The notes beneath the pieces were generated by a model. The model was not told the DNA's origin. It was given only the letters and a program-made list of their open reading frames with translations, and searched no databases. A DNA stretch of 25,176 nt from positions 1-25,176 of IMG/VR virus record IMGVR_UViG_3300007541_000197, one strand, 5' to 3'. A program made the position numbers and the translations under genes. This DNA comes from a virus. This document shows positions 1 through 7,700 of this stretch, piece by piece; positions within the stretch are counted from its first letter, which is position 1; every line of letters begins with the position of its first letter.

Positions 1-1
1 C

Positions 2-85
2 GTGTATATACATACTGGATATCTGCCAGATGCTGCATTAATCAGTTTAGATAGAAATCCATATCAATTCTTAATCCCGGCCTAA
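2..85 (+). CDS. C-terminal end of an unidentified protein (cut by left edge)
   Basis: Frame 2 is open from the left edge to a TAA at 83-85 and gives 27 residues ending NPYQFLIPA. The other two forward frames stop at about 39 and 54. The stop lies 3 nt before the next ATG, the same tight packing seen in the rest of the late operon, so this is probably the tail of a real upstream phage gene. Too little is visible to assign a function. Confidence 0.45.
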   Translation: MYIHTGYLPDAALISLDRNPYQFLIPA

Positions 86-88
86 CCC

Positions 89-643
89 ATGCGCCCGAGT
101 CGAATAATATTAGCAACGGGTGGTGGTAGTACAGTCACCGGCACCGGGGCAATCACGGAGGGGGTTGGTGTTGTATCCGGATCAGGGGTTAGAGGGGTAA
201 CCGGGTCAAGTACGATCGTGGAGACTGTAGGCGCTATTGCAGGAATAGCCACAAGAGAAGTCACCGGGTCGGGATCATTAGCAGGATTGGTTGGGGTCAT
301 ATCCGGTTCAGGAACGGTTGGGAATGTCGTTACTGGCACAGGTGCGATCGCGGAAGGAGTGGGTGTTGTATCAGGATCAGGTATCCGGGAGATTATCGGA
401 TCGGGGTCAATGACAGAGTTGGTTGGTGTACTCTCTGGTACGGGTTCCCGCGTCATCACAGGATCGGGATCATTGACTGAATTAACAGGAACCCTCTCTG
501 GGGCAGGTTCCCGCGTCATCACAGGCTCAGGGGCTGTTACGGAAACCACAGGACGTATCATCGGCGTCGAGGTGCCTTCTAACATAGGAGGCGGTGGGCG
601 TGCCAAGATGGGTATGACTACCATTGGTAGGATCATGAACTAA
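89..643 (+). CDS. Glycine-rich protein of 21-residue tandem repeats
   Basis: A 184-residue protein built almost entirely from a repeating 21-residue unit, roughly [AS]-hydrophobic-TE-x-VGV-x-SGSG-x-R-x-x-TGSG. There are about six units at residues 21-148 (one lengthened to 23), a degenerate seventh, and a unique basic tail containing GGGGRAKMG. There are no cysteines, few charged residues and no signal peptide. Regular Gly/Thr/Val repeats suggest a beta-solenoid or other extended beta structure; this is inference. The gene starts 3 nt after the upstream stop, has no clear Shine-Dalgarno sequence, and ends in TAATG, which shares one base with the terminase start, so it reads as part of the late operon. 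Its place directly before the large terminase is often that of the small terminase, but the composition does not fit that family. It could be a head or fibre decoration protein. Function unknown. Confidence 0.65.
   Translation: MRPSRIILATGGGSTVTGTGAITEGVGVVSGSGVRGVTGSSTIVETVGAIAGIATREVTGSGSLAGLVGVISGSGTVGNVVTGTGAIAEGVGVVSGSGIREIIGSGSMTELVGVLSGTGSRVITGSGSLTELTGTLSGAGSRVITGSGAVTETTGRIIGVEVPSNIGGGGRAKMGMTTIGRIMN
149..598 (+). repeat. 63-bp tandem coding repeats
   Basis: DNA repeats of 63 bp underlie the 21-residue protein repeats. For example, the 20-mer ggttcccgcgtcatcacagg occurs at 443-462 and again exactly 63 nt later at 506-525. A ggtgttgtatc block near 168 recurs about 195 nt later (three units plus a 6-nt insertion). 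The last unit, from about 533, is degenerate. Confidence 0.8.
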
Positions 644-2172
644 TGGAGAAGAAACAACCCAGTTCCAAAGAACAGGAGTTAATGAAGGACCTGCTTCAGT
701 TCAAGTACGACCCCTACGCATTCTCACTATACAATTTCCCGTGGGGAGTAGAGAAGACCCCTCTGGAGATGTTCGAGGGGCCGAGGAACTGGCAACGTGA
801 TGACATGATGCGTATTGCCGACCATCTTCAGTTAGATCAAGAGAAGCGACGCATCGGACTACCACCGACTCCGTTATACCTTGCCAGATCAAGTGGTCGT
901 GGTATCGGGAAGTCGGCGGGTGTTGGAATGCTATCAGACTGGTTCATGAGTACGTGGTGGGGCGGGACTGAGATCATCACAGCCAACACGGAAGCTCAGC
1001 TACGGTCAAGAACAATGGCTGAAGTGGGTAAATGGATCACGATGGGTTTGAACAGCCACTGGTTCGACAAGAGCGCAACCAGTGTTCGACCGGCGTCATG
1101 GTTTGCACAGCTTTTACAAAAACAGTTAAAGATTGACACCCAATACTACTACGCCGACGCTCAGACATGGAGCGAGGAGAACCCGGACGCCTTCGCGGGG
1201 GCCCACAGTATGATTGGCATGATGCTGGTCATGGATGAAGCGTCGGGCATCCCTGACAACATTTGGAGTGTGAGCGACGGGTTCTTCACGGACTTGGCTG
1301 AGATGCGATTATGGATATGCTACTCGAACCCTCGAAGGGCAAGCGGTCGATTCTTCGATTGCTTCCATAGTAACGCGGGATTCTGGCAAACCAAAAGTAT
1401 TGACAGTCGCACAGTGGAAGGCGTCGATCAGTCGGTCTACAATCGTATCATCGAGATGCACGGAGAAGACAGCGATCCAGCCCGTGTTGAGGTGAAGGGA
1501 CAATTCCCCAGGCAAGGTGATGCACAGTTCATCTCTCGGGAAGTGGTAGTTGAAGCCCAGAAGAGAGAACCCTTTTATGATCCTGACGCACCATTAATAA
1601 TGGGAGTGGACATCGGTCGTGGTAACAATGACTTTTGTGTGGCACGTTTCCGCCAGGGCAAAGATGCCAAGAGCATACCCCCGACCAAGTGGAAAGCCCC
1701 CACCTTTATGGAATCGGCCAGGAAGATCGCGTGGTTGATGGACAAATACAACCCGGATGCCGTGTTTATCGATCAGGGTATGGGATCTGCGGTGGTTGAG
1801 ATCCTGAAGAGCATGAAATACAGAACCCGAGAAGTGGCATTTGGGGGAAAGTCAACCCGTGACGAATATGCCTATAAACGGACAGATATGTATGCCTTTC
1901 TCAGAGACTGGTTGGTTGATGGGGGTTGTATTGATAAAGACCCCGATTTGTACACGGATCTGACTGCCGTGGAATATAAGGAGTACGGCGCTTCCCGTGA
2001 TAAGATTATCCTGGAGCGGAAAGACGAGTTGAAAAAACGCATTGGACGGTCGCCGGATGATGGGGACGCCTTAGTGTTAACCTTTGCAGAACCGGTAGCC
2101 CGGAGAGACATTCGGGCAGCAAGAAGAAGCAGAACCCCTGTAGCGAAGGGGCTTGACGCCCCAGTGCTCTGA
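643..2172 (+). CDS. terL: Terminase large subunit (packaging ATPase/nuclease)
   Basis: A 509-residue DNA-packaging motor that pumps DNA into the prohead through the portal and cuts concatemers. The N-terminal ATPase has a Walker A-like SSGRGIGKSAG at residues 83-93, a Walker B LVMDEASG at 195-202 with catalytic-type Glu199, and a motif III-like CYSNP at 226-230. The C-terminal RNase H-like nuclease shows acidic residues in GVDIGRGNND (321-330), FIDQGMG (375-381) and PDDGDAL (471-477). The length is normal for the family. The ATG shares one base with the stop of the repeat-protein gene (TAATG). No small subunit is recognisable nearby; it may lie to the left of the window. Confidence 0.96.
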   Translation: MEKKQPSSKEQELMKDLLQFKYDPYAFSLYNFPWGVEKTPLEMFEGPRNWQRDDMMRIADHLQLDQEKRRIGLPPTPLYLARSSGRGIGKSAGVGMLSDWFMSTWWGGTEIITANTEAQLRSRTMAEVGKWITMGLNSHWFDKSATSVRPASWFAQLLQKQLKIDTQYYYADAQTWSEENPDAFAGAHSMIGMMLVMDEASGIPDNIWSVSDGFFTDLAEMRLWICYSNPRRASGRFFDCFHSNAGFWQTKSIDSRTVEGVDQSVYNRIIEMHGEDSDPARVEVKGQFPRQGDAQFISREVVVEAQKREPFYDPDAPLIMGVDIGRGNNDFCVARFRQGKDAKSIPPTKWKAPTFMESARKIAWLMDKYNPDAVFIDQGMGSAVVEILKSMKYRTREVAFGGKSTRDEYAYKRTDMYAFLRDWLVDGGCIDKDPDLYTDLTAVEYKEYGASRDKIILERKDELKKRIGRSPDDGDALVLTFAEPVARRDIRAARRSRTPVAKGLDAPVL

Positions 2173-2209
2173 TGCTACGTTTCATTTAATCACAATAGGA
2201 GACGAATCT

Positions 2210-2413
2210 ATGTCCAGTCTATTCGGTGGGGGCGGTCCCACTCCTCCACCTCCTCCACCTCCGGCACCCACTCAGGATAGTGCGTCAGTGCAGGCCGCTG
2301 CTGCAGAAGAGAGAAAACGTCGTCAGTTGGCACAGGGTCGAGCATCGACTATTCTAGCCGGTGAGGTTTCTGATGAACCAGAAACCGCACGTAAGAAACT
2401 ACTGGGATCATAG
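2210..2413 (+). CDS. Small polyproline protein upstream of the portal
   Basis: A 67-residue protein that begins MSSLFGGGGP, followed by a run of seven prolines, then an Ala/Glu/Arg-rich helix, a GRASTILAGE segment and a C-terminal RKKLLGS. Small proteins with a proline run and an RxSTIL motif are common just before head-tail connector genes in podoviruses; their role is unknown. The start at 2210 is preferred over an in-frame ATG at 2153 because taggagac at 2196-2203 is a good Shine-Dalgarno sequence at the right spacing, and the earlier start would run back into the terminase gene. Confidence 0.75.
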   Translation: MSSLFGGGGPTPPPPPPPAPTQDSASVQAAAAEERKRRQLAQGRASTILAGEVSDEPETARKKLLGS

Positions 2414-2415
2414 AA

Positions 2416-4065
2416 ATGGCTGATAACTTGGGTCAAGATTCCAGAGCAGACGCTGTAATTAAGCGCGCCGATCAACTCAAAGGGAACCGGTCTAACTGGG
2501 AGTCCCACTGGGAAGAGGTGGCCGAACGGGTATGGCCCAGCTACAGCACCCTGTTTGAAGCGGGGAACTACGCCGACGCTTCTAAAGGGGAAAAACGCAC
2601 CCAAGAGCAGTTCGACTCAACCGCCTCGATTGCCCTGACCCGGTTCGCCTCTGCCATGGAGTCCATGTTGACTCCACGGAATGGGATATGGCACCAGCTA
2701 AACGCGACCAACCCCGATCTAATGAAGATGCGGGAGGTTCGGTTATGGTTTGACGAAGTAAATCGACTACTGTTCAAGTACCGTTACATGCCGAACGCCA
2801 ACTTCGCATCCCAGATTCACGAGATTTACATGTCGTTGGGGGCGTTTGGCACAGGTAGCATGTTTGTCGATGACCTGATCGTGCGTGGGCGGAAGAGCGG
2901 TATCCGATATAAATCTATGTTCTTGGGTGAGGTGTTCTTCTGCACCAATCATCAAGGTATCGTAGATACCGCGTATCGTCGGTTCCCCATGACAGTTCGT
3001 CAGATGATCCAGCAGTTCGGAGACGCTGTACCAAAAAGTATCGCAGAGAACGCAGATAACAACCCTGACAAAAATTACGAAGTTATCCACTGTATTCGTC
3101 CAAACGATGAGATGGAAACGAATAGGGCTGACTTCAGGGGTATGCCGTTCAGATCAATCTATGTTTCAGTAGAAGGTCGAGCCGTACTGAAGGAAGGGGG
3201 TTATGAAACCTTCCCGATGCCTGTCAGTCGTCATGTCACTACTCCCGGTGAACTATACGGTCGTAGTCCGGCGATGCAGGTTTTACCGGCCATCAAGACC
3301 CTGAATGCCGAGAAGAAGACAGTTCTGAAGCAGGGTCAGCGAATTGTAGACCCGGTGCTGCTTGCGTATGACGATGGGGTTTTGGACTCATTCAGTATGG
3401 CCCCTGGTGCCCTGAACTACGGTGGTGTGAACGAGCAAGGTCGATCCCTGATCCAAACACTACCCACCGGCAGCTTGGCAATAGCCAACGAGATGATGAA
3501 CGATGAGAGGGCCGTGATTAATGATGCCTTCCTTGTCACCCTGTTCCAGATCCTTGTGGACACGCCTCAGATGACCGCTACAGAGGTCATGGAGAGAGCC
3601 AGGGAGAAAGGGGCACTATTGGCCCCGACGATGGGCAGACAGCAATCTGAGCTTCTCGGACCCATGATTGAACGGGAACTCGATATTCTGAGCCGCCAAG
3701 GTAAATTGCCGCCGATGCCCCAAGTCCTGATTGAGGCTGAGGGTGAGTATAAGATCGAGTATGACTCCCCCTTATCTCGGGCACAGAAAGCTGAGTCAGG
3801 TGCAGGCACCATGAGAACAATCCAGTGGGCTGCAGAGATCGCGGCTCAGGCTCAGGATCCGTCACCCATGGACTGGTTCAACTTTGATGAGATTGTTCCA
3901 TATCTGGCCGATGTGAACGCTATGCCGGTTCGTTTCCTCACCAGTGAGGATGACGTGAAGCAGAAACGCCAAGGTCGCCAGCAGCAGGCTGAGACACAAC
4001 AACTCATTGACGCAGGCCCATCGGTGGCCGCGATGATGAAGTCGGGTGTTGGAGCACCCACATGA
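2416..4065 (+). CDS. Portal / head-tail connector protein
   Basis: A 549-residue protein of the phage head-to-tail connecting family (PF12236; T7 gp8-like). The portal is a dodecameric ring at the vertex through which DNA enters and leaves and to which the tail is attached. Supporting features are the N-terminal RADQLKGNRSNWESHWEEV helix, the ERVWPSY segment, FASAMESMLTPRN, GELYGRSPAMQVLPAIKTLN (about residues 278-297) and the C-terminal helical region with ATEVMERAREKG, all typical of this family. Length is normal. It lies 2 nt after the polyproline gene and overlaps the next gene by 4 nt (ATGA). Confidence 0.94.
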   Translation: MADNLGQDSRADAVIKRADQLKGNRSNWESHWEEVAERVWPSYSTLFEAGNYADASKGEKRTQEQFDSTASIALTRFASAMESMLTPRNGIWHQLNATNPDLMKMREVRLWFDEVNRLLFKYRYMPNANFASQIHEIYMSLGAFGTGSMFVDDLIVRGRKSGIRYKSMFLGEVFFCTNHQGIVDTAYRRFPMTVRQMIQQFGDAVPKSIAENADNNPDKNYEVIHCIRPNDEMETNRADFRGMPFRSIYVSVEGRAVLKEGGYETFPMPVSRHVTTPGELYGRSPAMQVLPAIKTLNAEKKTVLKQGQRIVDPVLLAYDDGVLDSFSMAPGALNYGGVNEQGRSLIQTLPTGSLAIANEMMNDERAVINDAFLVTLFQILVDTPQMTATEVMERAREKGALLAPTMGRQQSELLGPMIERELDILSRQGKLPPMPQVLIEAEGEYKIEYDSPLSRAQKAESGAGTMRTIQWAAEIAAQAQDPSPMDWFNFDEIVPYLADVNAMPVRFLTSEDDVKQKRQGRQQQAETQQLIDAGPSVAAMMKSGVGAPT

Positions 4066-4331
4066 GTGTGCTGGAGAGGGCGCGCAACTTCCTGTCTGGC
4101 CGACAACGGGCCTACAAGCTGACGTTTGGCGGCGTGGCCGGGGACACTGTATTGCAGGACTTAGCCCAATTTTGTAGAGCACACGAATCATGTTTCCACC
4201 CTGACGCTCGCGCATCGGCGCTGATGGAGGGGAGGCGTGAAGTATGGTTGAGGATCAAGGAGCATCTTGATCTAACAGAAGAGCAACTGACTGAGTTGCA
4301 TATTCCACAACAAAGGAAGATACAGAAATGA
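4062..4331 (+). CDS. Bbp19-like phage protein
   Basis: An 89-residue protein resembling Bbp19 of Bordetella phage BPP-1 and similar small proteins found between portal and scaffold genes. The recognisable core is LAQFCRAHESCFHPDARAS followed by LMEGRREVWLRIKEHLDL. It is charged and helical, with no membrane segment. Its biochemical role is not known to me; position implies a part in head or connector assembly. It overlaps the portal stop by 4 nt and the next start by 4 nt, so translation is probably coupled. Confidence 0.8.
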   Translation: MSVLERARNFLSGRQRAYKLTFGGVAGDTVLQDLAQFCRAHESCFHPDARASALMEGRREVWLRIKEHLDLTEEQLTELHIPQQRKIQK

Positions 4332-5191
4332 GTGAAGAAGCAATCACCTCCGGTGAGACCGGGGACGGTGGTGCCAATACTGGTGCCGCAAGTGTAGATA
4401 CGGGTACCAGCGATCAATCGTGGTACGCAGGGTTCGATGAAGATACCCAAGGCTGGATGGAGAATCGGGGTCTAACTAAGCTGGACCCAACGGCAGCCCT
4501 TGAGAACGCTGTCAAAGGTTTCCGTAACGCAGAGAAATACGTGGGCACCCCCCACGAAAAACTGTTAACCCTGCCTGACTTCGACAAGGCGGATAAAGTA
4601 GAACTGGATCAGTTCTACACCAAGCTGGGACGGCCTTCGGATGCTAATGGGTACGAACTGCAGGTGCCAGAGGGTCAACCCACTGAGTTTGCGGATTTTG
4701 CTAAAACCATGTTCCACGAGGCGGGTTTAACGGATCGACAAGCGAAGGTTATTAACGAGAAGTGGAATGACTACGTTGCCGGTCAGGGTGAGTCACAGGT
4801 TGAGCAGTACCAGGAGAACCTGAAACAGCAGGATGCTGCGCTTCGGAAGGAGTGGGGGGAAGCCTACGATGATCAGATCGACAAGGCTAAATCCGCTGCC
4901 CGTGAGTTCGGGTTACAGGAGAACCAGATTGACGCTATGGAGAAGGCCCTGGGGTTCGATGGTCTAATGAAGTTCATGTCGAATATTGGTTCCAAACTGG
5001 GTGAAGACACCTTCATTACAGGCGGAAACAGTAATGGTGACTTTAACGGTAAGCTCACCCCAGCAGGTGCTCAGGCTCGGATCAAGCAGCTTCAGGGTGA
5101 CAAGGATTGGTCGTCAAAATACATTGCTGGAAACATCGAAGCCCGTGCTGAGATGGAGAAACTGATGAAGGCTGCATACCCCGATGTCTGA
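4328..5191 (+). CDS. Putative scaffolding protein
   Basis: A 287-residue acidic, Gln/Glu/Lys-rich protein directly before the small basic gene and the capsid gene, where podovirus scaffolds are found. It has a disordered acidic N-terminus (residues 1-30), a motif WYAGFDEDTQGWMENRG at about 36-52, a LGRPSDANGYEL segment, and a long coiled-coil-like helix with repeated Gln/Glu at about 150-190. The C-terminal region contains ARIKQLQGDKDW. Proteins with the GWxENRG and LGRPxxxxGY elements are commonly annotated as phage scaffold or capsid assembly proteins. Scaffold would coat the inside of the prohead and leave before packaging. Confidence 0.75.
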   Translation: MSEEAITSGETGDGGANTGAASVDTGTSDQSWYAGFDEDTQGWMENRGLTKLDPTAALENAVKGFRNAEKYVGTPHEKLLTLPDFDKADKVELDQFYTKLGRPSDANGYELQVPEGQPTEFADFAKTMFHEAGLTDRQAKVINEKWNDYVAGQGESQVEQYQENLKQQDAALRKEWGEAYDDQIDKAKSAAREFGLQENQIDAMEKALGFDGLMKFMSNIGSKLGEDTFITGGNSNGDFNGKLTPAGAQARIKQLQGDKDWSSKYIAGNIEARAEMEKLMKAAYPDV

Positions 5192-5438
5192 GAACGCCGT
5201 TCACGACACCAGAATGCGATGCCTTGAACTCGCACGAACTCTCGTCAGCCCGTCTGTAGATGATATGGCTGGCGAGGTAATTAAAGTTGCACGAAAGCTT
5301 TACGATGAAGGTATCTTGTGCAATGATGTGAGTAATACCAGGGACACGCCCAGACGCGGTAAGCGTAGAGGCCCCCAAGGGAAACAACCAGATGGCCCCT
5401 CTCCTGATGAGGACACGCCAGGGAATGTGATCGCCTAA
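5184..5438 (+). CDS. Small hypothetical protein between scaffold and capsid
   Basis: An 84-residue protein overlapping the scaffold gene by 8 nt. The N-terminal half forms a helix (RMRCLELARTLVSP) followed by VIKVARKLYDEG. The C-terminal half is basic and disordered (TPRRGKRRGPQGK) and ends acidic. Short proteins of the type 'RxxCLELA ... A..LYxF/G' occur at this place in many BPP-1-like phages, but their function is unknown. The coupled start and conserved place support a real gene. Confidence 0.7.
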   Translation: MSENAVHDTRMRCLELARTLVSPSVDDMAGEVIKVARKLYDEGILCNDVSNTRDTPRRGKRRGPQGKQPDGPSPDEDTPGNVIA

Positions 5439-5477
5439 AAGGGTCGCAATCTTTTGTATTATCATTAGGAGACTGAA

Positions 5478-6368
5478 ATGTCTGTAAATATCCCTACACA
5501 TTACGTGCAGCAGTACAGCACGAATATCCAACTCCTGCTTCAGCAGAAGGGGTCCAAACTCCGCAACGCGGTGACCATGGGTTCCCATGTTGGCAAGCAA
5601 GCTTCCCCGGTCGATCAGTTTGGCGCTGTTGAGATGCAGCCGGTATCGGGTCGATTTAACGCCATGCCCCGCGTTGACGCGGCCACGGATCGTCGGTGGG
5701 TCTTCCCGTCGGACTTCGATCTGCCTCAACTTATCGACGAGTTCGACAAGTTGCGCCTGATCACCGACCCGTCTTCGGCCTACGTGGCAAACGCTGTCAT
5801 GGCCGCAGGTCGCCAGTTCGATAAGCTGATCTGTGCGGCCTTCACCGGCACCGCCAAGACCGGCGAGACTGGTAGCACTTCGACCATCTTCACCGCTGCG
5901 AACGAGGTGGATGTTGCCGTTGGTGGTGCGAACTCAAAACTGAACGTCGCTAAGATTAAGGCTGTGAAAGAGTTGATGATGGCGAACTTCGTCGATTTCG
6001 ACATGGAAGAGGTGTTCATCGGTATCACCGCTGCAGACCATGCTTCCCTGTTGAACGAGATCCAGGTGATCAGCACGGACTTCAACTCCAGACCAGTTCT
6101 GGTCGATGGTAAGGTCCAACAGTTCTTGGGGTTCAATTTCATCCACTGTGAGCAGATCGAGACCTCTCTGGCTGGCACCAACGAAGTAACCCTTCCGGTG
6201 TGGGTCAAGTCTGGTATGTATCTGGGGCTTTGGAATGATATCAACAATTCCATCTCCCGGCGTAATGACCTGCAAGGGGAACCTTGGCAGCTTTACACTA
6301 AAATGACCGCTGGTGCCACCCGTCTTGAAGAAGACAAGGTGTACGCTATCGAGTCTTACCGGGCATAA
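5478..6368 (+). CDS. Major capsid protein
   Basis: A 296-residue protein expected to build the icosahedral head. It starts MSVNIPTHYVQQYSTNIQLL, then QQKGSKLRNAV, and contains DRRWVFPSDFDLPQLIDEFD (about residues 74-93), AAGRQFDKLICAAFTG and a C-terminal LYTKMTAGATRLEEDKVYAI. This layout matches the capsid proteins of BPP-1-like podoviruses, which have an HK97-type fold. A good Shine-Dalgarno sequence (aggaga) precedes the ATG. Codon use is richer in G/C-ending codons than in the flanking genes, as expected for the most highly expressed phage gene. Confidence 0.92.
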   Translation: MSVNIPTHYVQQYSTNIQLLLQQKGSKLRNAVTMGSHVGKQASPVDQFGAVEMQPVSGRFNAMPRVDAATDRRWVFPSDFDLPQLIDEFDKLRLITDPSSAYVANAVMAAGRQFDKLICAAFTGTAKTGETGSTSTIFTAANEVDVAVGGANSKLNVAKIKAVKELMMANFVDFDMEEVFIGITAADHASLLNEIQVISTDFNSRPVLVDGKVQQFLGFNFIHCEQIETSLAGTNEVTLPVWVKSGMYLGLWNDINNSISRRNDLQGEPWQLYTKMTAGATRLEEDKVYAIESYRA

Positions 6369-6381
6369 TTAGGAGAGTATC

Positions 6382-6873
6382 ATGGCAACAGAAGATCTTA
6401 ACTCTGGTGTAATTACCAATCGAGACGCCACTCCTGTGGTGTTGACTACCGCTAACCCCGGCACAGTTCGCCGCGCCTACGGCAAGGTCGAGTGTGCTGG
6501 AGGTGATGCGGGGTCTACTTATCGGTTCTGTCATGTTCCATCGAATGCAAAGATGGTACGGTGTTTCTACTCATGTGACGACCTCGGTACCGGTGTTACG
6601 ATGAACGTCGGTCTATATCAAACCACTGGTAACGGTGGTGCGGTAGTAGATCAAGACTTCTTCGCATCGGCGCTTGATGTGGCCACTGCAGCAGTAGGTA
6701 TCACCGAGATCACCTTTGAACGTGGTGCCACATTGATCGCAGAGGCCGAGGAGCCTTTGTGGGAACGACTGGGTCTGTCAGCAGACACTAATCGTGACTA
6801 TGATGTTGTAGCAGTATCCGCGTCTGCGGCGGCTACCGGTACGATGGTTGTTTGGGTGGAATACGTAATCTAA
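6382..6873 (+). CDS. Head decoration-like protein (Bbp16-like)
   Basis: A 163-residue beta-rich protein directly after the capsid gene, with Shine-Dalgarno aggagag at about 6371-6377. It starts MATEDLNSGVITNRDATPVV and later has MNVGLYQT and LIAEAEEPLWERLGLSADTN. The size, beta character and place behind the capsid fit a decoration or cement protein as in BPP-1. The decoration role is inferred from family and position. The head gene block ends here with a terminator. Confidence 0.7.
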   Translation: MATEDLNSGVITNRDATPVVLTTANPGTVRRAYGKVECAGGDAGSTYRFCHVPSNAKMVRCFYSCDDLGTGVTMNVGLYQTTGNGGAVVDQDFFASALDVATAAVGITEITFERGATLIAEAEEPLWERLGLSADTNRDYDVVAVSASAAATGTMVVWVEYVI

Positions 6874-6881
6874 CCCGATCG

Positions 6882-6906
6882 GAGGGGGTTTCGGCCCCCT
6901 CTTTTT
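6882..6906 (+). terminator. Rho-independent terminator after the head genes
   Basis: A 7-bp perfect GC stem, GAGGGGG (6882-6888) pairing with CCCCCTC (6895-6901), with a 6-nt loop TTTCGG and five T residues (6902-6906). It lies 9 nt after the decoration gene stop and before the next Shine-Dalgarno sequence. It would lower transcription of the tail genes relative to the head genes, a placement like the T7 terminator behind gene 10. Confidence 0.9.
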
Positions 6907-6925
6907 CCACTAATAGGAGGCTATC

Positions 6926-7120
6926 ATGGCCGACAAGTTTTATTCCGTAGTGTTGGGTGAGGAGATGACTCACGAGGTCACTGAAGGTGCATCTACTTCA
7001 AGTGAAGCAATCGAGTTGCGAGTTGCTGACTCAATCTACACTACTAAACTCGATGTGATCCTCGGTCTTGAGGCAATCATGAACCATCTCAAAACGACCG
7101 AAACTAGCCCAATCGCGTAG
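6926..7120 (+). CDS. Small hypothetical phage protein
   Basis: A 64-residue protein with a strong Shine-Dalgarno sequence (aggagg) 6 nt before the ATG. The N-terminal half is beta-like (MADKFYSVVLGEEMTHEVTE), followed by IELRVADS and a helical C-terminal segment LDVILGLEAIMNHLK. Short proteins of this kind sit between capsid/decoration and tubular protein A genes in related phages; no function is known to me. Confidence 0.75.
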   Translation: MADKFYSVVLGEEMTHEVTEGASTSSEAIELRVADSIYTTKLDVILGLEAIMNHLKTTETSPIA

Positions 7121-7127
7121 GTGACCT

Positions 7128-7700
7128 ATGGCATCTGAGGTTGGAATATGTAATAGAGCGTTACAAAAACTGGGTGCCTCTTCCATATTATCGTTGACGG
7201 AGGACAGTACCGAAGGTAGGGCTTGTAATCTCGCTTATAAGCCGGTGAGAGACGCCCTGCTGCGCTCACATTGGTGGTCATTTTCCATAAAAAGGGCAAG
7301 TCTGGCCGCGTCCTCAACGTCCCCTCTCTTCGGGTACGACAACCAGTTTCCATTACCAAGCGACTATTTAAAATTGGTCCCACCGGATCATCGTGAAAAG
7401 GTCTACATGACTGACTGGAAACTAGAAGATGGGTTTATTCGTACCAATGACGATGCACCATTGGAGATACGATACGTCAGCCGGGTAACCGATCCCAACA
7501 AGTTCGACGCCCTGTTCATCGAAGCCCTATCTGCTCGATTGGCGATGGAGATGTGTGAACAATTAACCCAGAGTAATGCTAAACGGCAGTTGGCAATGCA
7601 GGAATATCAAGACAGTATTCGGGAAGCAAGAAAGCACAACGCATTCGAGAACCCTCCTGTGGAGGCCCCAGACGGCTCTTGGATAACGAGTAGGTTGTAA
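7128..7700 (+). CDS. Tail tubular protein A-like adaptor (gp11-like)
   Basis: A 190-residue protein forming the ring between portal and tail nozzle in T7-type virions. The start MASEVGICNRALQKLGASSI is a family signature, followed by ACNLAYKPVRDALLRSHWWS (about residues 32-51), FPLPSDYLKLVPP and a C-terminal helical part (LSARLAMEMCEQLTQS). Length fits the family (about 190-200). It is followed by tubular protein B with a 1-nt overlap (TAATG). Confidence 0.92.
   Translation: MASEVGICNRALQKLGASSILSLTEDSTEGRACNLAYKPVRDALLRSHWWSFSIKRASLAASSTSPLFGYDNQFPLPSDYLKLVPPDHREKVYMTDWKLEDGFIRTNDDAPLEIRYVSRVTDPNKFDALFIEALSARLAMEMCEQLTQSNAKRQLAMQEYQDSIREARKHNAFENPPVEAPDGSWITSRL

Noticed and set aside
82-636. 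A minus-strand ORF of 184 residues, proline-rich with PDP repeats, antisense to the glycine-rich repeat protein.
   Set aside because: A 63-bp repeat unit keeps any frame open once it is open in one unit. The plus-strand reading fits the operon, with a TAATG link to the terminase gene, while the antisense reading has no operon context.
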